Notes under the pieces: model-generated
Told to the model about the DNA's origin: nothing
Databases searched by the model: none
The model's input: only the letters and a program-made list of their open reading frames with translations
From: Endocalyx cinctus
Lineage: Eukaryota; Ascomycota; Sordariomycetes; Amphisphaeriales; Apiosporaceae
NCBI GenBank assembly: GCA_001600455.1
Contig: BCKC01000002.1
Coordinates: forward strand, 4,788,171 to 4,852,170
DNA: 64,000 nucleotides
Direction of reading: 5' to 3'
Shown here: piece by piece, positions 14,201 through 25,030 of the stretch
How positions within the stretch are numbered: the stretch's first letter is position 1
Layout of the letters: every line of letters begins with the position of its first letter
Program-made: the position numbers and the translations under genes

Positions 14201-17200
14201 AATCCCAAGCGAACAAAAAGAAAAGAAGTAGAAACAAATTAAAAAACATGACGGTGCAACGTCGAACATGGATATTGCTTATTCGTCTTTCGCCTCCCTG
14301 AAATCTCCATTGGAAGTCGAAATTCAGGTACGAGGTCCAAGAACTTTAAAATTATATAGATTTCATTTTATTTTATTTATTAATTGCACTTACGCTGCAA
14401 CGACGTGCGAATATATTTACTCTTTTGAGGAGTTACGACAGAAGAAACTAACCATATATTATCTCCTTTCGCCGATTGTTGCTTGCTTTTTTTTTTTTTC
14501 ATCTGTATAATACTATTTGATTGTTCGTTCACAGGCTTTCTTTTTCTCCTCCTTCGGGGTATCGTATTTCAACCGTACGCACTCCCGGGCACTGATAGAG
14601 CTTATCCTAGATAGGTAGATTTATGCTCATTTACAAGGCCCCTAATACGTGAATACTATATATTTTCTCTCTCGAAGGGTATGAATTATGACTGTATAAT
14701 ACACGGATTAGAAGCCCTCATAAGCAGACCAAAAAAAAAAGGCACGGCACAAGGTCGCATAATCGGTTAACGGGCACGTCAAAATTCGCCACAGAGCACC
14801 TATAATTCCATCCAGCTGTTAGGGGAATGCATGGCCATTGCATACGGTACCAGACTTTACCATCTGATAATATTAGAATTGACTGGTTAGATTTCCTGAC
14901 CGGCGGATCACGTCTTTTTCTCTTCCAACTGCATGAAAGTATATACTATACTATACTAGGCATTTCTACATATTTACGTGCCATCCTTGCCGTACCTACC
15001 CATCCTACCCATCAATCCGGGTCGACGCATTTCGTCATTCCCAATCTTGCAATCGGGCTGACATTGATTAAAGCATAATAATATATTTATATACTATATG
15101 ATCAACCTGATCGGCTAATGTATCCGCTAAGAGGGGTCTACGCTTCCACCTTCCTTCATATACATACTACTCTTACGGGAACCAACAAAAAAGTCTCTCT
15201 ACCAAAAGCAATTAGATCAGGTTTAAATTCAGATACGTTCCTTTAGTTCGGTAAGTCTTATTTATGGTCACTGGTGTATCAAAGAAAAGAAAAGAAAAAA
15301 AGCAAGGAAGAGACGAAAGACGAAAAAAAAGACGACAGAAAGTTTAACGACGTTTACCGGACCCCCTCTTATTGTTTCCCTCACTGCTTTCTTCTACCGA
15401 TTTCATGATTGGTGAAGCTAATGTATACATCATACATAGATGGTGGCGATCGAAATTGAAGATCGTCAGCTCCACAGGTATATGTAGCAACAAGGAGGTA
15501 CGTCCTGACAGTTGGTGGTGGTGTGGAGGGTTAATAAACCAAAGCACCGCCTTAATAAACGTTCTGCATAAAGAGGAAGTGGGAGTGATCTCGCCAAAGT
15601 CACCGGTGTGCATGGCTTTACTGCCAGATAGATATATAACCAAACCTAGATATCTATCTGCGCGAGCGTCGTGAAAAAAAGGGTCTCGCCTTCTTGGTAC
15701 CGCCGATAACTACCGAAGTTTCTTTACTTACGGGACGGTCTCATTCATCGGATGGACAACATGCGACGGGTCTTGCAGTTCTCGCTACCAGCGATTTTTA
15801 CTATGTAAGTCTACGTATACGTATTGTGGGAACGAACGTATACCTATGAAAACAGGAATTTATATACGCGTATGTAAGTGAGCGTGTGAATAGTGAGAAG
15901 TAAATATGTACATTCACGAAAAGAAATAACTTTTTCGTGATTGATTATTGGCGCCAAGGCTAAATTGAATTATGATCTCGGTCTCATTCGTATGACGGAT
16001 TTTCTTTTTTTTTCTTTTTTAATCATCCTTATTATTGCATTGTATTGGAGGAAAGGTGGGTGTAAGGGTGAGGAACAAGGAATAGAGAGGGAAAAAAAAT
16101 TAATATGTAATTCCTTGTGATGGATGATGACTGCACCTTGCGTCGGGGATTTCTCCTGTTTTAGAACTGTAGGGCGTTGCTCATCGAGAGCGGCAGGATC
16201 CTTTTTTTTCCCCAAAGAAAACNCCCCNNCCCCCCCCCCCCCCCCCCTTCCCCCAAGGAAACAACTGTAGGACAAGGAAAAGAGATCATCTTCCTCCTCC
16301 TTGGTAAAAAATCACGCGAACCCGAGGAAAAGGGCCACCACCTGCGCACGCTTATTTACCTAATTCGTATATTTCGGCAAACCCCCTTCGGACCAACTCG
16401 GAAGCTGTGTTGTCGAATTGGCATCTGTAAACGATTTCCTATTGGCCGTGGGTATCTCTTTTTCCTTTCTCCTTTATACGTACGTACGGAATACTTCGTT
16501 TTCTCTTTTCTTCTCCTTGTTCTTCATTATTACCCCCCTTGGATATAATATAGAAAGGGTATAGCCTCATTAAGCAGATCTCGAAACGTGAGATGAACCC
16601 TGCTGACCTCAGCATCCCCATCATCATGATCCATGGATCTTTTTTTTCTATTACAATTCACACTAGTCCTCTTCGCTGATCTCTTACGGAGTGCTACGCC
16701 CAGAATGACTGCGGCTTATCCCGCCCTTTTTTATTCTCGCACCAATGAGTTTAATTTTTTCTTGTTTCGAGTTGCGTCACAATTTATTTAAACGGTAAGA
16801 AACGCCACCACATCACCTTGCGCTAATATCTCTCAAATGGTATTTGGTTCTTCCCCCTTAGATGACGTGCATCTATTCTATACTAGAGCGAAAAGGAGGT
16901 AGAGGGAGAGTGAGAAAGAAAGAGAAAAGAAAAAGCCTCTCAACGGTGCGGAACCAAGCTACTGAAATTTTTGTCTCACTTGTTCGTTTATTTGTGAGAC
17001 CTTTATGTGTGGCTCGCGGCGCCAATATTGCTCTTCACATGAACAAAAAAGAAAAAAAAAGAAGGGGTAAAGTATCTCAACGCACTGACACGTGTAAACG
17101 TGAATGACCGGTTCGAATCAGACTTTCTGTTCTACGGGGGGATGTTCTTTTGCCAGACTATACTAAATTTGTCTACATAAGCGATAAAGTCTTTCAAGAT

Positions 17201-18186
17201 CAATGGAGAACATCAGATGAAACGAACCCGACCTTTCCAAAAAAGAAAAATAAGGGACGCTTAATTGCCCCAAGGGGTTGGGTCACGACAATACAAGGGG
17301 GACTTTGGATGGGGGTGAGGAGTGGATGCTCGATTAGGTTCCTGGCTTGGCTGGTTTAGAAACACCGGAAGATCAGTCTGAAAACAGTCCGAATATCCTC
17401 ACGTTCCATGTCAAACGCATCTTTTGAGCCTCAGATAAGTCCTCCCCCTCCTTTTCTCCCCCCCATTTATTTACTAGCGTGGAACCTATCCTTTTCTTTT
17501 CTATTTTATCCGTTAAAAACGTCGGAGACAAAACCAAAAGGCTAAGTCTAGTTATTTGATTTTCTTCTCTCTCTCTCTCTTTTTTTTTTTTTTTTTTTTT
17601 AATTTACCCAGGGGTGTATCACCCCTCCCATAGGCCCTGCTTACCCCTTTTCGAGTGATTATGTCTCTGTGACACGGTAGCGTTCGGTTACCAGTTATAT
17701 ATATCGCATCGTACCGATCAGCTTTTCGAGGTACTTTAATTTTTTTACCTTATCATGTGCGGACCAAGCAGTTGGTGTGGGAGGGTGACACGCACGGTAG
17801 AAAATTTAAAAAAAAAAAACAAGTACACTATAATGTATTTGTACAAAAAGGAGGGTTGCTTCAAAATCCCTGCGTCGCATCCCCCAAGCGCAGATCCTGC
17901 ATTTCTGCTTCCCCGTCGGAGGCTGGCGCTTGGAACCCACAGTAGCAACGAACAAGGGGTGCCGTATCCTCGTTCTTGGGCCATACGGAAGGCCTAGATT
18001 TAATATGCGCGCTGCTGTACCACAAACCCTGAACGTCACATGCGCAGAGTGAACGGTGCAAATGTAAAAAATGTCGTGGCAGGCCAGCGTCAAGAATTTA
18101 TTTTGGGGCCCCGACATATACCTGCTAATCTCACCATTTTTCTTGTGTATTGTTCCTAATAGTTCCAACCGCAGTAAAAATTGATT

Positions 18187-18214
18187 TTATTATTATTATT
18201 ATTATTATTATTAT
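18187..18214. repeat. (ATT)n microsatellite
   Basis: About nine tandem copies of an ATT trinucleotide lie in non-coding sequence. Confidence 0.9.
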
Positions 18215-18851
18215 AATTTCCCCTCTGGAATTATTTATTTATTTGAATTATGAATAGAGTAGGACAACAAGGAAATTCATTGGGAGCACGGATACTGAAA
18301 ACTCCTTACCTGTTGGCTCCTTACTACGTGGTAACTCTTCAACAGAAAAAAAGTACTGTTCTGTACAGATACAGATAGATTCGTGGAGAGGAATGCAGAT
18401 AGTAGATCACGTAGACTAAATCCAAACATGACGAGAGAAAGATTCTAGAAACCTTTCTGCGTAAGTCACTTCCGGTCAAGAGAGTCAATCCTATGCGTAT
18501 TCGTATTGACATGTTTTTAGAGTTACATATTAGGTTAAGGTAGTAGATCTCATACAGTACTCCGTAGACTCCTTGTCCATATACAGATGTCCATATACAT
18601 ATGTAGCCAATAAATGACAACTTATGGAATACCCATAAATTCGGTTTACCAAGAACAAGAAAAACGCCGTTACCAGCCAAGAAGTGTTTCATTCTTACTA
18701 ATATCGCAGAGGCCGTATAATCTTCCTTTTCCGTTCAAAACTGCCGACGTCATCTTAAGTTTATTTTATTCCTGAATCTTTTATCTCCGCATCCACTGAA
18801 AATAAGAGGGGAAACAAAGAAAGGAAAGAATTTGTTAACACGAGATTGCGA

Positions 18852-18872
18852 GAAGAAGAAGAAGAAGAAGAA
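18852..18872. repeat. (GAA)n microsatellite
   Basis: Seven tandem GAA copies lie in intergenic DNA with no reading frame around them. Confidence 0.9.
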
Positions 18873-21160
18873 AACTATCGAACTATATCACTTTTGGTCT
18901 TTGACATAATCTTACGATATCGGCAGGGCTAGCGTCGTTGACGTGTTAATTTTTGTCCATGTCACTCACTCACTAAATTAAGACTTTCTCCTCTCTACAC
19001 TTTAGGCGCGTCATCTAGTTACTGCCCGAGATCCACGGCTGTGTGGTTCACCTGTTCATAAGAGGGTAACGTCTTGTGCTGGTTTGGTAGTAATAATGTG
19101 ACTCAACAAGCTCAATTTGGTTACTAACTCGTACCATGACTTTGCTAATGGTTCTTGTTTCAAAAGAACGCTTCTAGTATCGTATTTTTTGTTCTGCAGC
19201 TGCAACTCATTGCGTTAGATCACTGCTACCCTGAGAGAGAGTTAGGCAGATATAGTGACTCAAAGGTGAGAAAGCCGATCGAGTTAGCCACAGGACATAT
19301 ATTCATTATTTTGGTACATAATGTATCATAAAGATATCATATCATATAATGACACACAGAAGTTGGTAACAGTCACAGTAATAATGAAAATGGGGAAACA
19401 TCGATGAGCTGGCTGGCTCCCGGCTTTCGGCTTTCGGGGAGGGTGTGAAGAAGAGAATTAAGAAAGAACGGGATAGATAGAATTATCAGATCAACGACGA
19501 TCCAAGAATTGAAGCCGTTCTTCCGGTTCGTTCCCTTTCTTTCTTCGTCGGAACCGACTTCCCGAATCAATGCAGTCAGAGTCGCTTTTTTCACCGTCAT
19601 GGGAGAGGATCTTGAAATGCGGACGATGAGGCGGATAATATATTATGTTATTTTTTCTACGATTTTATTTTTATTTTTATTTTTATCATATACACGGCTG
19701 GTTAGGCATTTAATGTCTATTGTGCCACTGAAGTCTCACCAAGTGTACCCCGGTTTTCTCGCGGGCACAAAGCAGTGCATAGCGAGCATTAAAACGTTGC
19801 TGTCACGAGACTCTAAAAACTACAATGTCAAAAAGGTTCTTTTTTTCCTCTTCCATGTTAAAGGAGCTTTTCTAATATTACATACAATTACTCATTGACA
19901 TGAAATGCAATAATTTTTATCGAGAGAGAACATGTGGAGAATCAGAGAACCCTAAATTCTATATACACTAAGATATGCAATGGAGATCAATCCATTCCGG
20001 TGGCCGGGCGATCCTACCTTTCGGCTGGTTCGCGTGCCAAAAAAAAAAAAAAAAAAAAAAAAAAAACTAGACTTCCTTCACATTACTTGTACATTAGAGA
20101 GAAAGCAAAATGCAGAGAGAGATAGTCGGTCAGTCTGGGCCACAGAACAGAGAGAAACAAGATTTTTGGTTGTATATGTAAAAACCCCCTTCCGTTTGGC
20201 GTGTTTCGCACCTCTTACCGGCTAGCAGATCCCGAGGTAGGATCTCCGTTACTGATCCTCACAGACCTTGTTCTTACATAAGGTTACTCCCCTCCCCTCC
20301 CACTCTTACTTTACCCCTTCTCCACATGATTTACTCCCTCTTCTGCTCCAGAACGAGCGAATTCAAGAGTTGTTTGTCCCCACACTCTCTCGTCAGAATC
20401 TCTGTCCGGGCCTTCGAACCTTGGCAATCACGATTGAGCGTAGGCCTTGGCAAGGGTTCAATAGCGGGATGTCATATACACTACTACGCGAATCCTTACG
20501 CGAAACGCGCACACACACCTGCGATGTGCTTCAGGTTGAGATGCAAGATGGGTGGCACTCTTTTTTTTTTTTTTAACTTTCTTACAGGGTTTATCCAGGC
20601 TGTCAGCCTAGATCGTCGTCTACTGAAGAGAGGCGGTATAGGTTAGACGATGCACGAACGTGACGTATACTACGCATAGGATAGAAGACGGGACGAGAAA
20701 CATATGGTTTCGCAGAGTTTCATGATCATCCCGCGGCGTATGGATTATTCAGTCGTAGATGGTCCGACCATCGTGCGACTTGAGCCTCTTCTTTTCTTCG
20801 TCGTCATCGCACCTCTCCGTATCTCTTTGACCTTGGTGGGACGATAACTGCCAGAGATGGCGTCGTCGATGCGGAAGAAAATAGAACCCCGATGAGATCG
20901 AAGGCTTGTCTCTCCACACTCGAGAAGAAGGGGATTCTCCTCCCCCGCGCATGACAACGTATCGCTCAAGTCCGTGCCGGCGATCGAGCTGTCCCAAGAA
21001 AAAGCCTCTCTTGACTGCCTAATGCTGGTCATACCTACCACCCTGCCCTTCGCTCACCGCTTCTAGCCGGCGATGGTTACATGCGATGAGTTTTACTTAC
21101 CGTTTATCAAAACTTACGAGATTCCATCACATTACTTATAGGAAAGGAGGGTTATGAAAG

Positions 21161-21429
21161 ATTCAGCTCGGTGAGACGTTCCCTGTGATCTCTCCGGGAT
21201 CCGACTTGTACATCAACGTGGAAGAAGCCTTTCATGTGCTAGAATCTATTCCTGTCTTGGGATGTACAAGATGTGCAGGTAAGGCTAGCCCTGGATACGG
21301 GTGGCGAAAGGATTTTAAGGCATAAACATATACTGTCTCAGGTGCAATACTTATTTAGAAAGCGGGCGTGGAGGTTCGCCACACTGACGATGCTCTCAAG
21401 GTTGTCGAAGACTGGCTGCTGACGTAGTA
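21161..21429 (+). pseudogene. Weak coding-like relic, unidentified
   Basis: A stretch with gene-like composition has two segments that read like protein. Positions 21161-21278 read IQLGETFPVISPGSDLYINV and onward, ending at a GTAAGG donor-like site. Positions 21359-21429 read KAGVEVRHTDDALKVVEDWL and end at a TAG after a TTTAG acceptor-like site. The two do not join in phase through these sites, and a TGA lies just upstream of the first segment, so no intact gene can be built. I do not recognise a family. It may be a decayed gene, a gene with exons I cannot place, or chance. Confidence 0.2.
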
Positions 21430-21739
21430 CACTTCGTGTACCCTTTTGTAGAGTGAGAAGACGATCCTGTGAAACCAACACCAATGACTCTCTTCTTGTT
21501 TATAGGCTTGGTAGAAATACTATATGGCTTCCATTAGAGTTACTAGTATATAAAATTGCTCGCCAATGAGAGCAAAATAAACATGTACATTAGCTGCTGC
21601 GCGGCCTCTCGAAGGAGACGTTTTGTTAGAAGCCATATAGCATACTTACTTCTAGTCAATTGGTATGGGAATTGACCAAGCTTTCTATTTACATACCATT
21701 TCAAGTACCGTTTCTATATAAAAAAGAGTGTAGATACCT

Positions 21740-22560
21740 TTAGAAATATCAGCTCCTAGCCATACGCCGTATCAGTTGACCAGTCATATCACCAGCGTCG
21801 GTGACATCCTCATAGAAATTACCAGCAACAATGCCAATGGACATAACCCCTTACCGTGACTGGCCTGGCGGAGTAACCAGCTCCTAGTCATATACCGTAC
21901 CAATCAACCAGCTTACACCACTAGTATCGGTGCCATTCCCACACAAAATAACAGCAGCAATACCTCTGGAGATGACCCCTGTTGGTGACTTACCTTACCA
22001 GTTAACCAGCTGGTATACCGATCCAGGCCCATATCCCATACCAGTTGACCAGTATATACCACTGATATTGGTACCGTTGCCATACATAATGCTAGCAACA
22101 GGACCTTTGGAAATATCACCATCTGGTTACTTACCTAACCGACTAACTAGATGCCATATCAACTACCACATCGATCATCGCATCAGCTCCCGGTAAGCTA
22201 CTATACTAACAGGCTAGCTGCAACCTTATTTCGATTACCATTATCCTATGAAACGCTAGTAACAGTGTACTTCCAAAGACCATCTCGTGGCTACTTACCT
22301 GGTCAGCAAGCTAGCTGGCATACTACTAGTCGTACCGGCTGCTGCCCGCCATATTGTGCCACCGCCAGCCGTAGCACCCATCTTGTGAAATATACCAATT
22401 CGAATACCAGATCAGCCAGCTCCTGGGTAATTATCTCGCCAACAGACCAGCTGTCACTCCCCACTTGAAGTATCATAGCTATGTAAAATACTAGCCAAGA
22501 CGCCGCCGAGGTTACCACCTTCTGGCCATTTATGACACCAGCCACCATATCACCGCGAGA
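21740..22560 (+). repeat. Degenerate tandem repeat of about 130-140 bp, CCAG/TACC-rich strand
   Basis: A recurring block of the type CCGTACCAGTTGACCAG, then TATACCACTAGTATCGGTGCCA, can be aligned by eye starting near 21767, 21895 and 22035. It is followed in each unit by a CAGCAACA-type and a TTGGAAATATCACC-type segment, and then by CTTACCT and CAGCTCCTAG. Later units near 22200-22550 are more diverged. Spacings are about 128 and 140 bp. The + strand is strikingly rich in CCAG, ACC and AGCT words. No open frame spans the tract. Confidence 0.7.
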
Positions 22561-22599
22561 TGGCCTTGGATTGTGGTTTGCTTCACAAACTATTACCCA

Positions 22600-23460
22600 A
22601 TCCTCTTTCTACCCCCGGCGCCAGCGCCAGCACTAACTGGCCGTGACTGATATATCAGTGTATCGGTTGATATGATGGCTGGTGGGTAGCTGGTGAGGTG
22701 GCCGTTGAACTAGCCGTACACACCGGTATTGGGTTTGGCAATCGACCGGTAGCTAATAAAATAGGTGGCGTGGTAGCTGGCTAGTTAGCACAGCAGATGA
22801 CCGAACGTCGGTGTATGCAGAGGTATTTTTACTGGTATTTTCGTATGGTAATGGTACTTGTAATGGGGTAGTATGTGTTTAACTCGTACGGTACTTGACC
22901 AGGAGCTCATGTGGGATTCGAAGTGGCAGGTATCCGGATGGTATGGTATTCGAAGAGAAAGAAAAGAAAATAACTTAAAAATATTCCCAAGGATGTCGAT
23001 CCAGGGTATGTCAACCCAAATAACCGGTTAGTATTTCGAATACCATTCGGACTCGTTGCTGGCCAACAGGTAGGGTAGATAGCCAGAAGCTAACATTTTG
23101 GAGGGGGGTATTTCTTACTCGTATTTTATACAAGAATAATCTCAGGTATGATATTGGAAGTTGGTCACCTGGTAGAATAGCTGACCGGGAGCTTGTGGGG
23201 GTATTTCGCAGGGTGATTTATATGATATCTCGCTTGGTAATTGGTGTAGTATGTGTCTGGTAATTTGAATGGTATCCAGGATAGTATACGGTATAACGTC
23301 TACCACAATATTGAGAAAGATATTTGGTATGATAGTTGGTTAATATTTTGACATGATATGGAAATTGCAAGATATACAATATGATATATGGTAAAAGGGC
23401 ATGTACGTACACTAATTAGTGGCTGATGGGTGGCTATTATAGTACTGGTATGGAATCTTC
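22600..23460 (-). repeat. Degenerate repeat tract in opposite orientation (CTGG/GGTA-rich)
   Basis: Beyond about 22.6 kb the complementary words take over: GGTA, CTGG, TAGCTGG, GGTATT and GGTATGGTATTCG recur on the + strand. This fits a continuation of the neighbouring repeat family in inverted orientation. Examples are the words around 22735-22765 and 22830-22960. Unit boundaries are too decayed to place by eye. Together with 21740-22560 it makes an approximately 1.7-kb inverted arrangement. Confidence 0.45.
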
Positions 23461-23731
23461 AAGACGTAGTCGAATAATTCCCACGGTGCCTCGAAAAATT
23501 GACTCACATACACCTGAATCTCTCAGGTCTTCTATTCAGTCGGACACATTTAATATCAGCAATCAAGATTCCTGACAATGACCTGCTTTTGGCTTACCTT
23601 TAGTAAAAAGTAGATCCCCGCTACGACTTTCGTCCTCTAGTCTGATAGACAGCCTCCTCAATCGCGACTGATTTACTTGATAGTTGGACATCAAACTTAA
23701 ATAATAATATTTTTATATAGAATCCATACTT

Positions 23732-23828
23732 ATTCAATATTCTAGGATATAATATATATTGCTCCCAGACTTATATCTATAAGATATAAGTCTGGGAGCA
23801 AGTTATAAGATTTGGTTAAGTATTGAAT
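23732..23828. repeat. Palindromic hairpin element, about 97 bp
   Basis: The core is a perfect inverted repeat: the 20-base arm at 23759-23778 is the exact reverse complement of 23782-23801, separated by a 3-base loop. The symmetry continues imperfectly outward, with ATTCAATA-like ends at 23732 and its complement ending at 23828, giving arms of about 47 bp. Such structure fits a foldback/MITE-like insertion or a cruciform-forming site. No transposase is encoded. Confidence 0.85.
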
Positions 23829-24670
23829 CTGTGTGGTGATACTTGTCAACAAAAATATATGTCACGACAGATATCATAAAATATGTTATTTTACGATGTA
23901 GCATCCCATACTCGAAGCATATATGTCTTGAGTCTGAGCTCTTGACCCCTTTACCTCACTAAAAAAATACGGTTTATTGAAAGCTGATAACGATGTAGAA
24001 AGACGCAGAGTATATTTATCTCGAGATATATCTCATGATTATTAGTATATTCCATGTAAATTACATAGGTTAATCTGCTACGTTCTTATTTATGTCCTGT
24101 CATGGAACGCTCAACCTATTAGGACAGTATAGTGGTGACTCCCTTCTGAGGTAGTAACTAGATAAAAGAGTCTTGAATGAATGAACAATTGTAATAATTA
24201 CAATAGGAGTACACTGAGTACTATTACCAGTAAGTTGTAGTACTGTACTTTACATCGCCTAGTATTTGTTTATCCGTCTGTACATTGCCATAACACATGT
24301 TTGTACCTAGTACCCACCCACAGCAACGCCTGCCACAGTCCATAGGAGCAAGCAGTCAGAAACGATCCGACCAACCTTTACAACAAATTTACGATAGTTG
24401 TAGAATTTATTCTCTTCCTGATTTAATCCTTTCTTTACTTTTTCAGCTAGAAGGAAACCAAATACCAGATCTGAGCTCATCAGAACTAGCTCTAACCGGT
24501 TGCCAACATATTTCTTCTACTGAAACGACTTGCCCTTCTGCACTTCACAACAGACGAACTCGACTCTCACGACGAGAGGTACATTTTTTTTTTTTTTCGT
24601 AAGTTTTTGGTCTATTAGACGAGTTCCAGAATCAATTGAGATCAATTCAATAAATTTAGGGAGGGGGGGG
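23829..24670. other. Intergenic sequence before the assembly gap
   Basis: No gene is recognised. A segment at 24448-24580 lies between an acceptor-like site (TTTTTCAG ending 24447) and a donor-like site (GAGGTACAT at 24579), so it could be an untranslated or first exon of something interrupted by the gap. Nothing in its translation is recognisable. Confidence 0.4.
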
Positions 24671-24895
24671 NNNNNNNNNNNNNNNNNNNNNNNNNNNNNN
24701 NNNNNNNNNNNNNNNNNNNNNNNNNNNNNNNNNNNNNNNNNNNNNNNNNNNNNNNNNNNNNNNNNNNNNNNNNNNNNNNNNNNNNNNNNNNNNNNNNNNN
24801 NNNNNNNNNNNNNNNNNNNNNNNNNNNNNNNNNNNNNNNNNNNNNNNNNNNNNNNNNNNNNNNNNNNNNNNNNNNNNNNNNNNNNNNNNNNNNNN
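24671..24895. other. Assembly gap (225 N) flanked by poly-G
   Basis: A run of 225 undetermined bases is bordered by 8 G on the left and 17 G on the right. The gap was probably caused by a long G tract that could not be sequenced or spanned. It lies only 135 bp upstream of the cysteine-rich gene and may hide its promoter or first exon. Confidence 0.98.
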
Positions 24896-25030
24896 GGGGG
24901 GGGGGGGGGGGGATGAAAAACAGTCTAAATTTGGATAACTCACTAATATATACAAGGTAGCAAAATCTACTCACGCAAGTTTGATCCGGGATCAAGCGAG
25001 CATCCCTAAAGTCTTGTGATTTATTTCACA

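Larger units (their letters stand above)
11214..21739. other. Gene-free region downstream of the mtfA-like gene
   Basis: The first 0.5-1 kb is AT-rich and probably holds the 3' UTR of the mtfA-like gene. The rest has only short frames (up to 145 residues) with no recognisable domain, splice-linked extension or codon pattern. It contains homopolymer tracts (12649-12663 C run, 13782-13804 T run, 17581-17600 T run, 20041-20066 A run), ambiguous bases inside a C run (16223-16229), and simple repeats. A weak coding-like relic is listed separately at 21161-21429. Confidence 0.65.

Noticed and set aside
17105..17130. GGTTCGAATC resembling a tRNA B box
   Set aside because: No matching A box, cloverleaf stems or acceptor pairing upstream.
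19509..19898. 129-residue frame with a hydrophobic stretch
   Set aside because: Hydrophobicity comes from T-rich low-complexity DNA; no gene-like context or splice support.
20405..20425. Reverse-complement GGTTCGAAGG resembling a tRNA T-loop
   Set aside because: The flanking bases do not form the required 5-bp T stem.
21740..22560. Regularly spaced repeats that might suggest a CRISPR-like array
   Set aside because: Repeats are long, degenerate and without constant spacers, in a eukaryotic genome; they are satellite-like.
24530..24995. Frames running through the N gap on both strands
   Set aside because: They are artefacts of translating undetermined bases.
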